DNA from: Syntrophosphaera sp035450685
Lineage (GTDB): Bacteria; Cloacimonadota; Cloacimonadia; Cloacimonadales; Cloacimonadaceae
Length of the DNA stretch: 64,000 nucleotides
Assembly (NCBI GenBank): GCA_035450685.1
Contig: DAOTNF010000006.1
Coordinates: forward strand, 55,952 to 119,951
Direction: 5' to 3'
Shown: one piece after another, positions 33,203 to 41,679 of the stretch
Layout: each line of letters starts with the position of its first letter
Position numbering within the stretch: the stretch's first letter is position 1
Program-made: the position numbers and the translations under genes
Notes under the pieces: model-generated
Databases searched by the model: none
What the model saw: only the letters and a program-made list of their open reading frames with translations
Told to the model about the DNA's origin: nothing

Positions 33203-34156
33203 ATGAAACCGTTGATTTTTGTGACCAAGAGGATACCCCAACCGGCTCTGGACCGGCTGGCTGAGGTTTTTGAGCTAAGGCTCAACCCACAGGACAAGGC
33301 GCTGTCCAAACAGCAACTCTGCGAGGCTGTCGGGAACGCGGACGCCCTGCTCTGCCTGCTGACGGACTCCATCGACCGCGACGTGCTTTCTGCCGGGACG
33401 CGCCTTAAATGCGTCTCCAACTACGCCGTGGGATTCAATAACATCGATGTGGAGTTTGCCACCCAACGCGGCATCGCGGTCTGCAACACTCCCGGAGTGC
33501 TTACCGAGAGCACAGCCGACCTCACCTGGGCTTTGATCATGAGCAGCGCCAGGCGCATTGTGGAAAGCGATAACTATTTGCGAGCCGGGAGCTTCACCGG
33601 CTGGGAACCGATGCTGATGCTGGGGCATGACGTCTATGCCAAGACCCTGGGAATCGTGGGGATGGGCAGGATCGGCCAGGCCGTTGCCAGGCGCGCTGCG
33701 GGCTTTTCCATGCGGGTGCTCTATCACGATCCCGCGGCTGATGCCACCAGCCTGCCCGCGGAATGGCAGGCTGCGACACTGGAACAGCTTTGCCGCGAAT
33801 CCGATTTTATCAGCCTGCATGCTCCGCTCACCCCGCAAACCCATCACCTGATCGGCAAGGAGCAGTTTGCCTGGATGAAGCCCTCCGCCATCCTCATCAA
33901 CACAGCCCGGGGGCCCATCGTGGACGAAACGGCGCTCATCGACGCGCTGCAAACGGGTAAAATCGCTGCCTGCGGACTGGATGTGTTTGAAGAAGAACCC
34001 GAGGTTCCCGCCGCATTGATGGATTTACCCAACGCGGTTCTCTTGCCTCATATCGGTTCCGCCTCGCTGGAAACGCGCACCAAAATGGGCTTGCTTGCCG
34101 CTGAGAACGCCATCGCGGTGGTCCTTGGGAAACAGCCTCCCGCGCGGGTCAACTGA
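33203..34156 (+). CDS. D-isomer-specific 2-hydroxyacid dehydrogenase
   Basis: A 317-residue NAD(P)H-dependent oxidoreductase that interconverts 2-oxoacids and D-2-hydroxyacids; the best guess is glyoxylate/hydroxypyruvate reductase. It has the Rossmann motif GMGRIGQAVARR, LHAPLTPQTHHLIG, the catalytic Arg in NTARGPIVDETAL, the Glu in DVFEEEPEVP and the His in LLPHIGSAS. ATG 33203 follows AGGGAGGA; the frame is open 60 codons further back inside batE, so that stretch is not used. The exact substrate cannot be read from sequence. Confidence 0.92.
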   Translation: MKPLIFVTKRIPQPALDRLAEVFELRLNPQDKALSKQQLCEAVGNADALLCLLTDSIDRDVLSAGTRLKCVSNYAVGFNNIDVEFATQRGIAVCNTPGVLTESTADLTWALIMSSARRIVESDNYLRAGSFTGWEPMLMLGHDVYAKTLGIVGMGRIGQAVARRAAGFSMRVLYHDPAADATSLPAEWQAATLEQLCRESDFISLHAPLTPQTHHLIGKEQFAWMKPSAILINTARGPIVDETALIDALQTGKIAACGLDVFEEEPEVPAALMDLPNAVLLPHIGSASLETRTKMGLLAAENAIAVVLGKQPPARVN

Positions 34157-34548
34157 GCGGCGCTGCGGAATGTAACTTGAATCAGGACATCTGCTTACGC
34201 GTCTCCGATTCTTTCCGGTTTGCTTGCCCATTCCGCCCTCATTTGCATCCGGCGCTCTGGGGTGGGTCTTCCTGGGGTCAACCTTATAATTTATAAGGAT
34301 GACCTAAGGATGATGGCACCAAAGCCAGGAGCAGCAAAGGAGGGAGGCGTGAAGGAATATCGGCATATTCGCGGTTATTATCTGCCGGTATCAACTAACA
34401 GGCACAACCTAACTGTCTGTTGGGGAAAGTGATGGATGCTTTGTGAATTTGGTATGTCAGTGATTTTTGGCGTTCGTATCCTTCAGCTTAGCCCGGGCAT
34501 CAGATAGTTCACCCTAATGAGATAAAGATGCCGGATTTGGATACCGCT
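34157..34548. other. 392-base gap between convergent genes
   Basis: It contains repeat copy D and about 160 further bases with no gene. The D copy frame that opens at GTG 34349 would encode about 27 residues and stops at 34432. Confidence 0.6.
34255..34372 (+). repeat. Dispersed intergenic palindromic repeat, copy D
   Basis: The palindrome core is ACCTTATAATTTATAAGG with flanks GGTCA and ATGACC. It is followed by CTAAGGATGATGGCACC, AAAGCCAGGAGCAGC, an AAAGGAGGGAGG stretch and GTG 34349, which opens a frame beginning VKEYRHIRGYY. It lies between the convergent dehydrogenase and ecfT genes. Confidence 0.8.
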
Positions 34549-35268
34549 TTAGCGGCGGAACAGGTAAAGGGCTGTCAAAGCCAGCAGCGAAGCGTATAAA
34601 AGCCAGTCCCAGGCGGAAAAGGAGTGTTGCTTCAACCTGCTTTTGGGGCCGGAACTGCGGAAGCCGCGCAGTTCCAGGGCGATGGCTTTGACGCCGCTTT
34701 GGGAGAGCGTTTCCGCCAGAATGGTGAGCGATATCAGGCGATAAACCTTCATCTTGGCGGCGAAGCTGAGTTTTTTCAGCTCGATAGCCCTCAGTTTGAG
34801 CAGTTGCAAAAAGTGGCGCAGCCTGGCGTTGAGGCTGGGGATTATCCGCACTCCGAAAAAGATCATGAAGCTCAGTTCCTGGGGCAGGCGCAGCGCGCCA
34901 AAAGCGATGTCGAAATCTTCATATTCAAAGCGCAGCAGCACCCGGGCCGCCAGCCAGAGGACCAGAATCCTGATCGCAAAAGCCAGTCCCCGCTGCAAGG
35001 CAATCGTGTGCACCGCATACCAGCCTTTTCCCCACAGCAGTTGCCCCTGTTTGACAAACAGCAGTTGCACCACCAGCACCGCCAGGCTGAGGGGCAGCAG
35101 GTAGCGGGCCTGCCTGCCCAGGGCAGCCCAGTCGAAACCACTGAAGACACCCTGGCACAAAAAGGCCAGCAGCAATACAGCGGCCAGCCAGGCAATCTGG
35201 AGCACGAACAGCGCCGCGGTGCTGAGCCAAAGCACCAGAATCAGGAGGCTGAGGGGATGCAGTTTCAG
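34549..35268 (-). CDS. ecfT: ECF transporter transmembrane component EcfT, probable CTG start
   Basis: A 239-residue membrane protein with about five spans and the EcfT cytoplasmic marks: the two short Ala/Arg/Gly motifs, here LKLRAIELKK and ALELRGFRSSG. It couples the two ATPases to the substrate-binding S component. The family normally begins with a KLHPL-type motif; here KLHPLSLLILVLWL precedes the first GTG (35235) in frame. The only start that includes it and has a ribosome-binding site (GGAGG at 35273-35277, four bases away) is CTG 35268, in a CTGA overlap with the ATPase gene just like the ATGA overlaps elsewhere in the operon. If CTG is not used, the protein starts at GTG 35235. Confidence 0.85.
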   Translation of the reverse strand: MKLHPLSLLILVLWLSTAALFVLQIAWLAAVLLLAFLCQGVFSGFDWAALGRQARYLLPLSLAVLVVQLLFVKQGQLLWGKGWYAVHTIALQRGLAFAIRILVLWLAARVLLRFEYEDFDIAFGALRLPQELSFMIFFGVRIIPSLNARLRHFLQLLKLRAIELKKLSFAAKMKVYRLISLTILAETLSQSGVKAIALELRGFRSSGPKSRLKQHSFSAWDWLLYASLLALTALYLFRR

Positions 35269-35912
35269 CTTTCCTCCCCGGTTATCCTGCCATCGCGCAG
35301 GTGCAGGACCCTGTCCATGGCTGGCAGCAGCAGCTCAGTTTCATGGCTGGCTACCAGCATGCCTTTTTTGGAGCGGCAAAGCTCCAGGAACCGCTCTTTG
35401 CGGGCGGCGTCCAGGCTGGCGGTGGGTTCATCCAGAATCCAGTATTTCTCCGGGCAAAAATAGAGCGGCAGCAGGGCAAAGGCGCGTTTCTCGCCGCTTG
35501 AAAGCCGGCTGAAGGGAGCGTCCAGCCTGGCGGCGAGGTCTGTCCCCAGCATCTTGTCGAGCTTTTGCCCCAGGATATCCGGCCACAGCAATTGCCAGAT
35601 CTCCAGGTCGTGCCTGGGGCAGAGGCCAAAGAGATTCTCCGCCGACTGCTGTTGCAGATAAAACAGCTCCGCGTAAAACGAGGCATCCGGTTCGCCAAGC
35701 GGCTTTCCCTGCCAAAGAATTTGTCCGGATGAAGGCTTCAAAAGCCCGGTGAGCAGCTTGAGCAGGGTGCTTTTTCCGCAGCCGGTGTCCCCGCGCAGCA
35801 ACACATTTTCACCGCGCTCCAAAGCAAGATCGAGTTCCCTCAACAGTGGCGCCTGCCCGGGGTAGGCAAAGCAGAGTTGCGAAATCCGGTAAACTTCACG
35901 TGATTCCATCAT
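35265..35912 (-). CDS. ECF transporter ATPase (second ATP-binding subunit)
   Basis: A 215-residue ABC ATPase: Walker A GDTGCGKST, Q-loop FYLQQQS, signature LSSGEKR, Walker B WILDEPTAS and the switch His in VASHETE. Short, as for small ECF ATPases. The start ATG 35912 overlaps the stop of the other ATPase gene (ATGA); the adjacent ATG 35909 is five bases from GGAG and also possible. It pairs with the upstream ATPase to power uptake. Confidence 0.92.
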   Translation of the reverse strand: MMESREVYRISQLCFAYPGQAPLLRELDLALERGENVLLRGDTGCGKSTLLKLLTGLLKPSSGQILWQGKPLGEPDASFYAELFYLQQQSAENLFGLCPRHDLEIWQLLWPDILGQKLDKMLGTDLAARLDAPFSRLSSGEKRAFALLPLYFCPEKYWILDEPTASLDAARKERFLELCRSKKGMLVASHETELLLPAMDRVLHLRDGRITGEES

Positions 35913-36547
35913 AGCTCCAGGAACCGCGAGCCAGAGGGCAGATAGGAAAATTCATGGTCAGCCACCAGCACCATCCTGCCTTGGGACAACAGCTTTTCCA
36001 GCCAGTCTTTCAGGCTGGCCAGGGCATTGGCGCTCAGTCCGCTGGAGGGTTCATCGAGCAGCACGAGCGGACTTTGCAGGCATTCGCAAACAGCCAGCAA
36101 GAGCAGCTTTTTCTGTCCGCTGGAAAGGGTGTCCGGGGCGCGGTCAAGCATGCAGTCGAAACCGAAGTAGCGCGCCGAGGCGGCAATTCGCCGCTTCATC
36201 TCATCCGGAGGCAGTCCCAGGTTTTCCAGGGCGAAGGCCAGTTCCTTTTCCAGGCGCGGGAAAAAGATCTGGTTGTCCGGATCGTTCAACTGATAGCAGA
36301 GAAAGCGAAACCGCTCCCGCAGGGGAACCGGCTGCAGGTCGAGGCCGTCCAGGCTGATGCTGCCCGAGCATTCCGCCCGCACGTGTTGGGGGATGATGCC
36401 GGCGATCAGGTTGAGCAGCGAGGTCTTGCCGCAGCCGTTGGGGCCTTTCAGGCAGAGCAATTCACCCGGCTGCAGCCGCAGGCTGAGATTCTCCCAGAGG
36501 GGAGGGGAACCGGGATAGGCCAGCGAGACCTGTGTAATGCTCAGCAA
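35909..36547 (-). CDS. ECF transporter ATPase (first ATP-binding subunit)
   Basis: A 212-residue ABC ATPase: Walker A GPNGCGKTS, Q-loop CYQLNDPDNQIFF (typical of EcfA proteins), signature LSSGQKK, Walker B VLLDEPSSG and His in VADHEFSYL. It begins at TTG 36547, six bases after the stop of the secreted protein gene, without a clear ribosome-binding site, so translation is probably coupled. It forms the nucleotide-binding dimer with the next gene product. Confidence 0.92.
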   Translation of the reverse strand: MLSITQVSLAYPGSPPLWENLSLRLQPGELLCLKGPNGCGKTSLLNLIAGIIPQHVRAECSGSISLDGLDLQPVPLRERFRFLCYQLNDPDNQIFFPRLEKELAFALENLGLPPDEMKRRIAASARYFGFDCMLDRAPDTLSSGQKKLLLLAVCECLQSPLVLLDEPSSGLSANALASLKDWLEKLLSQGRMVLVADHEFSYLPSGSRFLEL

Positions 36548-36553
36548 AAGTGC

Positions 36554-37474
36554 TCAGGGGGTGAGGCTAAAGGTTGTCACATCCTTCAACAACTCAGGTT
36601 CGGAAAGTATTTCCACCAAAGGGTATTCCCTAGTCGTTCCGCCCTGCTCCACCACAAACATGACATCCGGGCTCAGTTGCCAGTCCAGCACGCGGTTGAG
36701 GGCGATCAGGGCGTCGATGTTTTCAATGTCGATCAGGGCAAGGTCGCTCATCTGGATGAAGATGATGTTCTTGAGCCACATCCCGCCGGGGATGCTGGGG
36801 CTTTTGAGGTTGAAACCGTCGTCGGTGACTTCCAGGACGGCCCCCTCCAGATGTTGGGGATACTCCAGGCCCATTTTCATGCCGTCGCGGCTGTAGAGGA
36901 TCACGTTGCAGCTTGAGTCCCGCGCGGAAAGCGGCAACAGGTCTTTGAAATAGTAGCCCTTGGTGTTCACGAAGGGAGCGGGGTTGTCCTTGATCTCGAT
37001 GCTCTGCAGACGGGTGTCCAGAAACTCGAAACGCTTGGGCAAGCCCATCGCGTCAAGATCTTCCAAAACGATCCGTTGGATGTCGCGCACCCATTTCATG
37101 TCGCGCAGGGCGGGGAAGATGATGCGCATGCTTCCGCCGGCAAATTCCTTTCCTCCCTGGGCAAAGGCCAGCCAGCATTCCAGGCTGTCCCATTCGGCCT
37201 TGCTGAGGTTGACCATATAGCGGTCATCGGATTCAAAGCGGATGACCTTGAAAGGTGTTTTTACCCGGGATTCCAGCCAGGTGTCAAAACGTATTCCCTG
37301 CCAGGTTTCGCGGCGGGTCTCGCCGTCTTTTTCGCGCACTGTTTCAAACGAAAGGCGGGGCAGAGAAGCCAGCTCATCGCGGCTCACCTCCTGAGTCTGG
37401 CCATTCGAGTCGGTGATGGTGATGGCGCACAGAACGCCCTGGCAAAGCAAGAGGATTAGCATCAGATATTTCAT
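36554..37474 (-). CDS. Secreted sulfite-oxidase-fold (molybdopterin-binding-like) protein inside ECF operon
   Basis: A 306-residue protein with a signal peptide (about residues 1-17). Residues about 25-140 follow the pattern of the oxidoreductase molybdopterin-binding domain: SRDELASLPRLSFETV, then WQGIRFDTWLESR, VIRFESDDRYMVNLSKAEW, GGSMRIIFPALRDMKWVRDI. A second, weaker copy may follow (GYYFKDLLPLS, MKMGLEYPQ, GGMWLKNIIFIQM). The Cys that ligates molybdenum in true sulfite oxidases is not evident, so a binding rather than catalytic role is likely. It overlaps the S-component gene by four bases (ATGA) and precedes the ATPases by six, so it is an integral part of this transporter operon and may deliver the ligand from the periplasm. 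Fold call is by motif reading only. Confidence 0.7.
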   Translation of the reverse strand: MKYLMLILLLCQGVLCAITITDSNGQTQEVSRDELASLPRLSFETVREKDGETRRETWQGIRFDTWLESRVKTPFKVIRFESDDRYMVNLSKAEWDSLECWLAFAQGGKEFAGGSMRIIFPALRDMKWVRDIQRIVLEDLDAMGLPKRFEFLDTRLQSIEIKDNPAPFVNTKGYYFKDLLPLSARDSSCNVILYSRDGMKMGLEYPQHLEGAVLEVTDDGFNLKSPSIPGGMWLKNIIFIQMSDLALIDIENIDALIALNRVLDWQLSPDVMFVVEQGGTTREYPLVEILSEPELLKDVTTFSLTP

Positions 37475-38001
37475 TTTATCACTCCGTAGTCGTCTAAAGG
37501 TTTATAGATTCCCCAGGATACAAATCCGCCCAGGAGGCCGGAAACCAGCGCCATTCCCAACACGATCAGCACTGCCTGCAGAGGATGGCGGAACAGCAGG
37601 ATCGCCACCACTCCCGCGCCGGTCATATTGGCGAGGGGTGTGAGTACCAGGTGGGTGAGCAGATTGCGGGGGTTCTTGAAAAGGGGTCTGGCCAGATCCA
37701 TCACCAAGCCCGGCAGAACATAGCTGACCAGGGTGAGCAGGCCTTGATTCTTGAAGCCCAGGACGATGGCAATCAACGCCTGCAGCAAGCCGAAGAGCAG
37801 CCCCGTGCCCCATTTGGGCACGATCAGCACCGCCAAAACCAACCACAGCATATAAAACCCGCCAGCCAGCGAACCGCCCGGCACCATCATCGGCATCGAG
37901 ATCATCTTAAACAGCGGAGAGATCAGTATCTTTGCCACAAACCCCATCCCCGCCAGGCTGGCGATCAGGATCAGATCGCGGGTAGTGAATTTTTGTAACA
38001 T
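37471..38001 (-). CDS. ECF transporter substrate-specific (S) component, substrate unknown
   Basis: A 176-residue membrane protein with about five to six spans and an S-component style start (FTTRDLILIASLAGMGFVAK), then GGSLAGGFYMLWLVLAVLI and a long hydrophobic C-terminal half. It binds the vitamin or metal taken up by the ECF complex. I could not assign the ligand; the layout is closest to thiamin- or HMP-related S components, with low certainty. ATG 38001 has GGAG five bases upstream; the open frame extends 88 codons back over the dCMP deaminase gene and is not used there. A complete T/A/A set follows in the same operon, so this is a dedicated (group I) system. Confidence 0.82.
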   Translation of the reverse strand: MLQKFTTRDLILIASLAGMGFVAKILISPLFKMISMPMMVPGGSLAGGFYMLWLVLAVLIVPKWGTGLLFGLLQALIAIVLGFKNQGLLTLVSYVLPGLVMDLARPLFKNPRNLLTHLVLTPLANMTGAGVVAILLFRHPLQAVLIVLGMALVSGLLGGFVSWGIYKPLDDYGVIK

Positions 38002-38009
38002 GGAGACTC

Positions 38010-38486
38010 CTATATCATACGTTTCATGTTGCCCGTAAGCATATCGTAATGGATCACTTCCACCCCTGCCTCCGCAAACAGTTGCTCGGCAAGGGTGTCC
38101 GGATAGAGTTGGGAAATATAGACCGTCTTTATTTCGGCGTTGATGATCAGTCTGGCGCAGATGCTGCAGGGCTGATGGGTGCAGTAAATTGTGGCGTCTC
38201 TGGTGCTGGAGCCGTTGAGGCCTGCCTGGATGATGGCATTTTGTTCGGCATGCACGCCGCGGCAAAGCTCATGCATCTGCCCGGAGGGCACGGAGTTCTT
38301 TTGGCGCAGGCATCCCACCTGCTCGCAGTGGGAAATGCCCTTGGGGCTGCCATTGTAGCCCGTGGAGAGGATCTGGTTGTCCTTCACCAGCACAGCTCCC
38401 ACTTGTCTGCGCAGGCAGGTGCTGCGCTTGGCTGCCAGCAAAGCCATTTGCATGAAGTATTCTTGCCAGGATGGGCGTTTATCCAT
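38010..38486 (-). CDS. dCMP deaminase (ComEB-like cytidine/deoxycytidylate deaminase)
   Basis: A 158-residue zinc deaminase that makes dUMP from dCMP for thymidylate synthesis. Zinc and catalytic residues are HAEQNAI and CTHQPCSICARLI. Also present are STGYNGSPKG and a second Cys-rich zinc region between HCEQVGC and HELCRGVHAE, usual for dCMP deaminases. It is the first gene of the minus-strand operon, eight bases ahead of the ECF S component; no functional link between the two is evident. Confidence 0.93.
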   Translation of the reverse strand: MDKRPSWQEYFMQMALLAAKRSTCLRRQVGAVLVKDNQILSTGYNGSPKGISHCEQVGCLRQKNSVPSGQMHELCRGVHAEQNAIIQAGLNGSSTRDATIYCTHQPCSICARLIINAEIKTVYISQLYPDTLAEQLFAEAGVEVIHYDMLTGNMKRMI

Positions 38487-38616
38487 AATATCCCCAGTTG
38501 GATGGAGTATTTTTTCTCAGCTTTGGGCATGGCTTTTTTCTGTCAAGCGGTGTTTTGTCCTGCCAGGATATGGTTGGGGGATGGTTAAGAAAAATAGGTT
38601 TGCCTTTGTTCACATA

Positions 38617-38643
38617 GATACTATTATATTGGATAATAGTATC
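38617..38643 (+). promoter_or_regulatory. Perfect 11-base inverted repeat, probable PadR operator
   Basis: GATACTATTAT, a five-base spacer ATTGG, and ATAATAGTATC lie 28 bases before the padR-like start. PadR-family dimers bind such AT-rich dyads and usually repress their own operon. It overlaps the expected promoter. Confidence 0.7.
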
Positions 38644-38670
38644 GACCCAAGTATTGCAAAGGAGTTTTCC

Positions 38671-39243
38671 ATGTCCAAACCTAAGATGGTGGTGCTGGCC
38701 TTTCTGCACAGGGAGCCCATGTATGGCTACCAGATCGGCCATGTGGCGGAGAAATTTGGCCTGCCTGTGTGGGCCAGCATCAAGCTGCCCTCGATCTATA
38801 AAGCCTTGCAGGAGTTGGAGGCATCCAGGCATATCGAAGGCGAACAGGTGATGGAGGGTAACACGCCGCCACGCACCGTATTCAGGATCAACGCCAAAGG
38901 CAAAAAGCTGCTGCAGATGATGATCCGGCAAAGCCTGGCCTCCGATAAGACCTGCGGCAACGACTGGTGGCTGGCCCTGTCTCTTTCCTGGAAATGCCTC
39001 TCCCGGGAAACGCTCATCCACGCTATCCGGGAAAGGATAGACAGGATGCAGAGCGTGAATATGGATGAGCACAATGACATGTGCGGCCAGCAGGTGCAGC
39101 ATGGGGATCTGCCCTTTATCTACAGCTACCTCTGGCGTATCGGCAGGCTGCATCATGAAGCAGAATTGCAGGTGATGCGCGAGCTTTTGGAGGATATCGA
39201 AAACAATGAACACAAAGACTATTTCCTGAATGAAGGAGAATAA
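38671..39243 (+). CDS. PadR-family transcriptional regulator
   Basis: A 190-residue regulator. The N-terminal winged helix holds MVVLAFLHREPMYGYQIGHV and LPSIYKALQELEASRHIEGE; FRINAKGKKLLQMM leads to a C-terminal helical dimerisation domain (ERIDRMQSVNMDEH). These proteins repress efflux and stress operons and release DNA on binding a small toxic compound. ATG 38671 follows AAGGAG by six bases; the frame upstream is open but has no ribosome-binding site and crosses the operator. The RND efflux genes follow directly, so it most likely controls them and itself. Confidence 0.92.
   Translation: MSKPKMVVLAFLHREPMYGYQIGHVAEKFGLPVWASIKLPSIYKALQELEASRHIEGEQVMEGNTPPRTVFRINAKGKKLLQMMIRQSLASDKTCGNDWWLALSLSWKCLSRETLIHAIRERIDRMQSVNMDEHNDMCGQQVQHGDLPFIYSYLWRIGRLHHEAELQVMRELLEDIENNEHKDYFLNEGE
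39233..39238 (+). promoter_or_regulatory. Ribosome-binding site deciding the TolC-like start
   Basis: AAGGAG lies six bases before TTG 39245. ATG 39230 overlaps this site and has no ribosome-binding site of its own, so TTG is the better start. Confidence 0.55.
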
Positions 39244-39244
39244 A

Positions 39245-40606
39245 TTGAAACGTATTGTAATCACAGGCATGTTATTGGGCGCGGCGCTGCTGTTTGGCCA
39301 GCCTGCCTCCCGGATCCTGAGTCTGGAGCAGGCGCGGGAGCTCGCGCTGGCCAATAACTCCGCCTACCAGGCTAGGCAGGCTGAACTGGAATCCTCCAGG
39401 TGGAGCAAAGCTTCCGCACTTGGTAACTTCCTGCCCACATTGACGTTGGATGGAAGCCTGCTCTACATGGATCCCGAGCCTACCTATATGGCGGGGAATA
39501 GCGTGGTCTCGCTGAACAACGATTACCGCACCCTGAGCCTGTCGCTTTCGCAGCCGGTTTTTCTGGGAGGCAAGCTCTGGCAGGGCTATCAGATGGCGAA
39601 GATCTCGGAGGAGATGGCCAAAACCGGCCTCGCTGCCCAGAGGCTGTCCCTGCTTGCCGAGGTCAACAGCCTTTATCTGTCCCTCTTGCAGGCCACCGAT
39701 CTGCAGCAGATGAGCGAGCTGGATTTGAGTTCCGCCCGCCTGAATATGGAGATCGCGCAGTTGAAGCATGACAACGGACTGCTTTCCAACGCTGACTACC
39801 TGCGCTTTCAGAGCAGGCTGGCCACCAAGGATGTGGCAAGATTGCAGGCAAATACAGCCCGTCAACTGGCGCAGCTCAATCTGAGGAACTACCTCGCGCT
39901 GGACTATCTGCCTGAAGTGGAGCTGTTGCCGGAAAGCGGGGATGACACCATCCTTCAGTTGTTGCAGGACTATGATGCAGACAGAACCGCGGGGCTTTCC
40001 TCGGCGGCGCTCTCCGCGGGCCTGGCAAACAGCAGTTCGCTCAAGCTGGTGGAAAGCGGAGTGGAGCTTTCCCGCCGTGCCTGGCAGATCTGCAAGGGCA
40101 AGTTCCTGCCCACCCTGATGCTGATCGGCAGCCGCCGGTATGAGGAAAACGGCATCGACCGCTACGAGTTTGAAGCCTCCAGCCAAATCATGCTCACCGC
40201 TTCCCTGCCCCTGCTGCCCCAGTTGGGCAACTATGCTTCGCTGCGCAAGGCGGAGTTTGACTACAAGAAAGCCCGCCTGGAAGCCCGCAACGCCTCCGAT
40301 GGGATCCTGCTTGGCACAGAGGCGGCCGTGCTCAACCTGGTCAGTTCCGCCCAGCAGGTGAAAGCATCCCGGCTGGCGCTGGACTATACCCTTCAGAGCT
40401 ATGAGCAGTTGCAGGAACGCTTTCGCATGAACCTGATCTCTTCCACGGAGCTGCTGGACGCCGAACTGATGCTGTCCTCAGCCCGCCTGGCTTACACAAA
40501 CGCCCACTATGCCTATCTGAAAAACCGCCTGGCTCTGATGCAGGGTATCGGGCTGGAAAACGAACAAGAACTGGATACATTGATCACTTCCGGAGTATAT
40601 AAATGA
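39245..40606 (+). CDS. TolC-family outer-membrane efflux channel
   Basis: A 453-residue outer-membrane factor with a signal peptide (about residues 1-21). It has two copies of the long helical hairpin pattern (ILSLEQARELALANNSAYQARQAELE and SAQQVKASRLALDYTLQSYEQLQERF). TTG 39245 is chosen by its ribosome-binding site; ATG 39230, five codons upstream, is possible. It forms the exit duct of the tripartite pump with the next two genes and overlaps the adaptor gene by four bases. Confidence 0.92.
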   Translation: MKRIVITGMLLGAALLFGQPASRILSLEQARELALANNSAYQARQAELESSRWSKASALGNFLPTLTLDGSLLYMDPEPTYMAGNSVVSLNNDYRTLSLSLSQPVFLGGKLWQGYQMAKISEEMAKTGLAAQRLSLLAEVNSLYLSLLQATDLQQMSELDLSSARLNMEIAQLKHDNGLLSNADYLRFQSRLATKDVARLQANTARQLAQLNLRNYLALDYLPEVELLPESGDDTILQLLQDYDADRTAGLSSAALSAGLANSSSLKLVESGVELSRRAWQICKGKFLPTLMLIGSRRYEENGIDRYEFEASSQIMLTASLPLLPQLGNYASLRKAEFDYKKARLEARNASDGILLGTEAAVLNLVSSAQQVKASRLALDYTLQSYEQLQERFRMNLISSTELLDAELMLSSARLAYTNAHYAYLKNRLALMQGIGLENEQELDTLITSGVYK

Positions 40607-41676
40607 TTAAAAGACTATTGATTATCGCGCCAGCCCTGCTGTTGCTGGCATTAAGCGCCTGTGGAAAGGGCAAGGGTCCCGCGCCCAAAATGAAAGAGGA
40701 TACCCAACCGGTGACGGTGGAGGAACTTACCCTCAGGGAACTGGATGAATACATCACCGTCTCCGGCAAGCTGGAGGGCATCACCAACATCACCATGAGC
40801 AGCGAAGCCGCGGGACGCGTTGTGCAGTTGTATAAGAAACTGGGGGACACCGTGCGAAAGGGGGAACGGATTGGCAGGCTGGACAACGATGTGTACCAAT
40901 ACCGCCTGGATCAGGCGGAGGCAGCCCTGGCTTCCGCGCAGAGCGCTTTGGACACCGCGCAGCGCAACCTCAATTACGCCGAGGAATCGCTGCGGAAGAG
41001 CCTGATCTCCCAAGCCGAATACAACTCCGCCCTCGCCGCTTTCAAAAGCTCCAAATCCGCTCTGGACGGAGCCAAGGCCAATCTGGAATCCGCCCGCAGC
41101 AGCTTCAGCGGCTCCTATCTCACCGCTCCGGAATCCGGCACCATCTCCAGCCTCAATGTGTCCGTTGGCCAATACATCAATCCCGGCGCGCCATTGGCCA
41201 CGATCACCGACGCCAGCCGCCTGCTGATCAAGACCGGCATCGGCGAAAGCCAGATCGGCATGCTCAAGAAAGGCCAGAAAGTCCTGCTTAGCCGCCCGGG
41301 ACTGGAAACGCCAGTCAACGCCTTTGTGCGCGGCTTTGGCATCAGTCCCCTGGCCAACGGCGCCACCTATCCCCTGGAGATCGAGGTGCCCAATCCCCGT
41401 CCCCTGATGCCCGGACAGGTGGTTAGCGCCAGAATCCTCGCCAACAGCTATCAGAACCTGCTCTACACCTCGCTCACGAACTTTGCCAACGAATTCGGCA
41501 AGGTCTATGCCTACACCGTGGATGCCGGCAACAAGGCGCACAAGAAGGAAGTGGCTCTGGGCAGGATCATTGGGGAAAACGTGCTCATCGAGAGCGGCCT
41601 GGAACCCGGCGACCTGATCGTGACCAGCGGTTCGGAAAACCTGGAGGACGGTGCCAAAGTGGAGATCAGGAAGTAG
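40603..41676 (+). CDS. RND efflux periplasmic adaptor (membrane-fusion lipoprotein)
   Basis: A 357-residue lipoprotein with a LSAC lipobox (Cys20). A lipoyl/barrel-sandwich half (SEAAGRVVQLYKKLGDTVRKGE) is followed by a coiled-coil hairpin (about residues 100-165), the second lipoyl half (APESGTISSLNVSVGQYINPG) and a beta-barrel domain. It links the TolC-like channel to the RND pump. The gene is four bases ahead of the pump gene and overlaps the channel gene. Confidence 0.94.
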   Translation: MIKRLLIIAPALLLLALSACGKGKGPAPKMKEDTQPVTVEELTLRELDEYITVSGKLEGITNITMSSEAAGRVVQLYKKLGDTVRKGERIGRLDNDVYQYRLDQAEAALASAQSALDTAQRNLNYAEESLRKSLISQAEYNSALAAFKSSKSALDGAKANLESARSSFSGSYLTAPESGTISSLNVSVGQYINPGAPLATITDASRLLIKTGIGESQIGMLKKGQKVLLSRPGLETPVNAFVRGFGISPLANGATYPLEIEVPNPRPLMPGQVVSARILANSYQNLLYTSLTNFANEFGKVYAYTVDAGNKAHKKEVALGRIIGENVLIESGLEPGDLIVTSGSENLEDGAKVEIRK

Positions 41677-41679
41677 ATA

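Noticed and set aside
34549..38001. Cobalt or nickel CbiMNQO-type transporter
   Set aside because: No CbiN-like small protein and no conserved CbiM N-terminal His motif in the S component; the presence of two ATPases and a secreted protein fits a different ECF group.
38001..38265. N-terminal extension of the ECF S component
   Set aside because: It lies inside the dCMP deaminase gene in another frame and is rich in Arg, His and Pro, while ATG 38001 has a proper ribosome-binding site.
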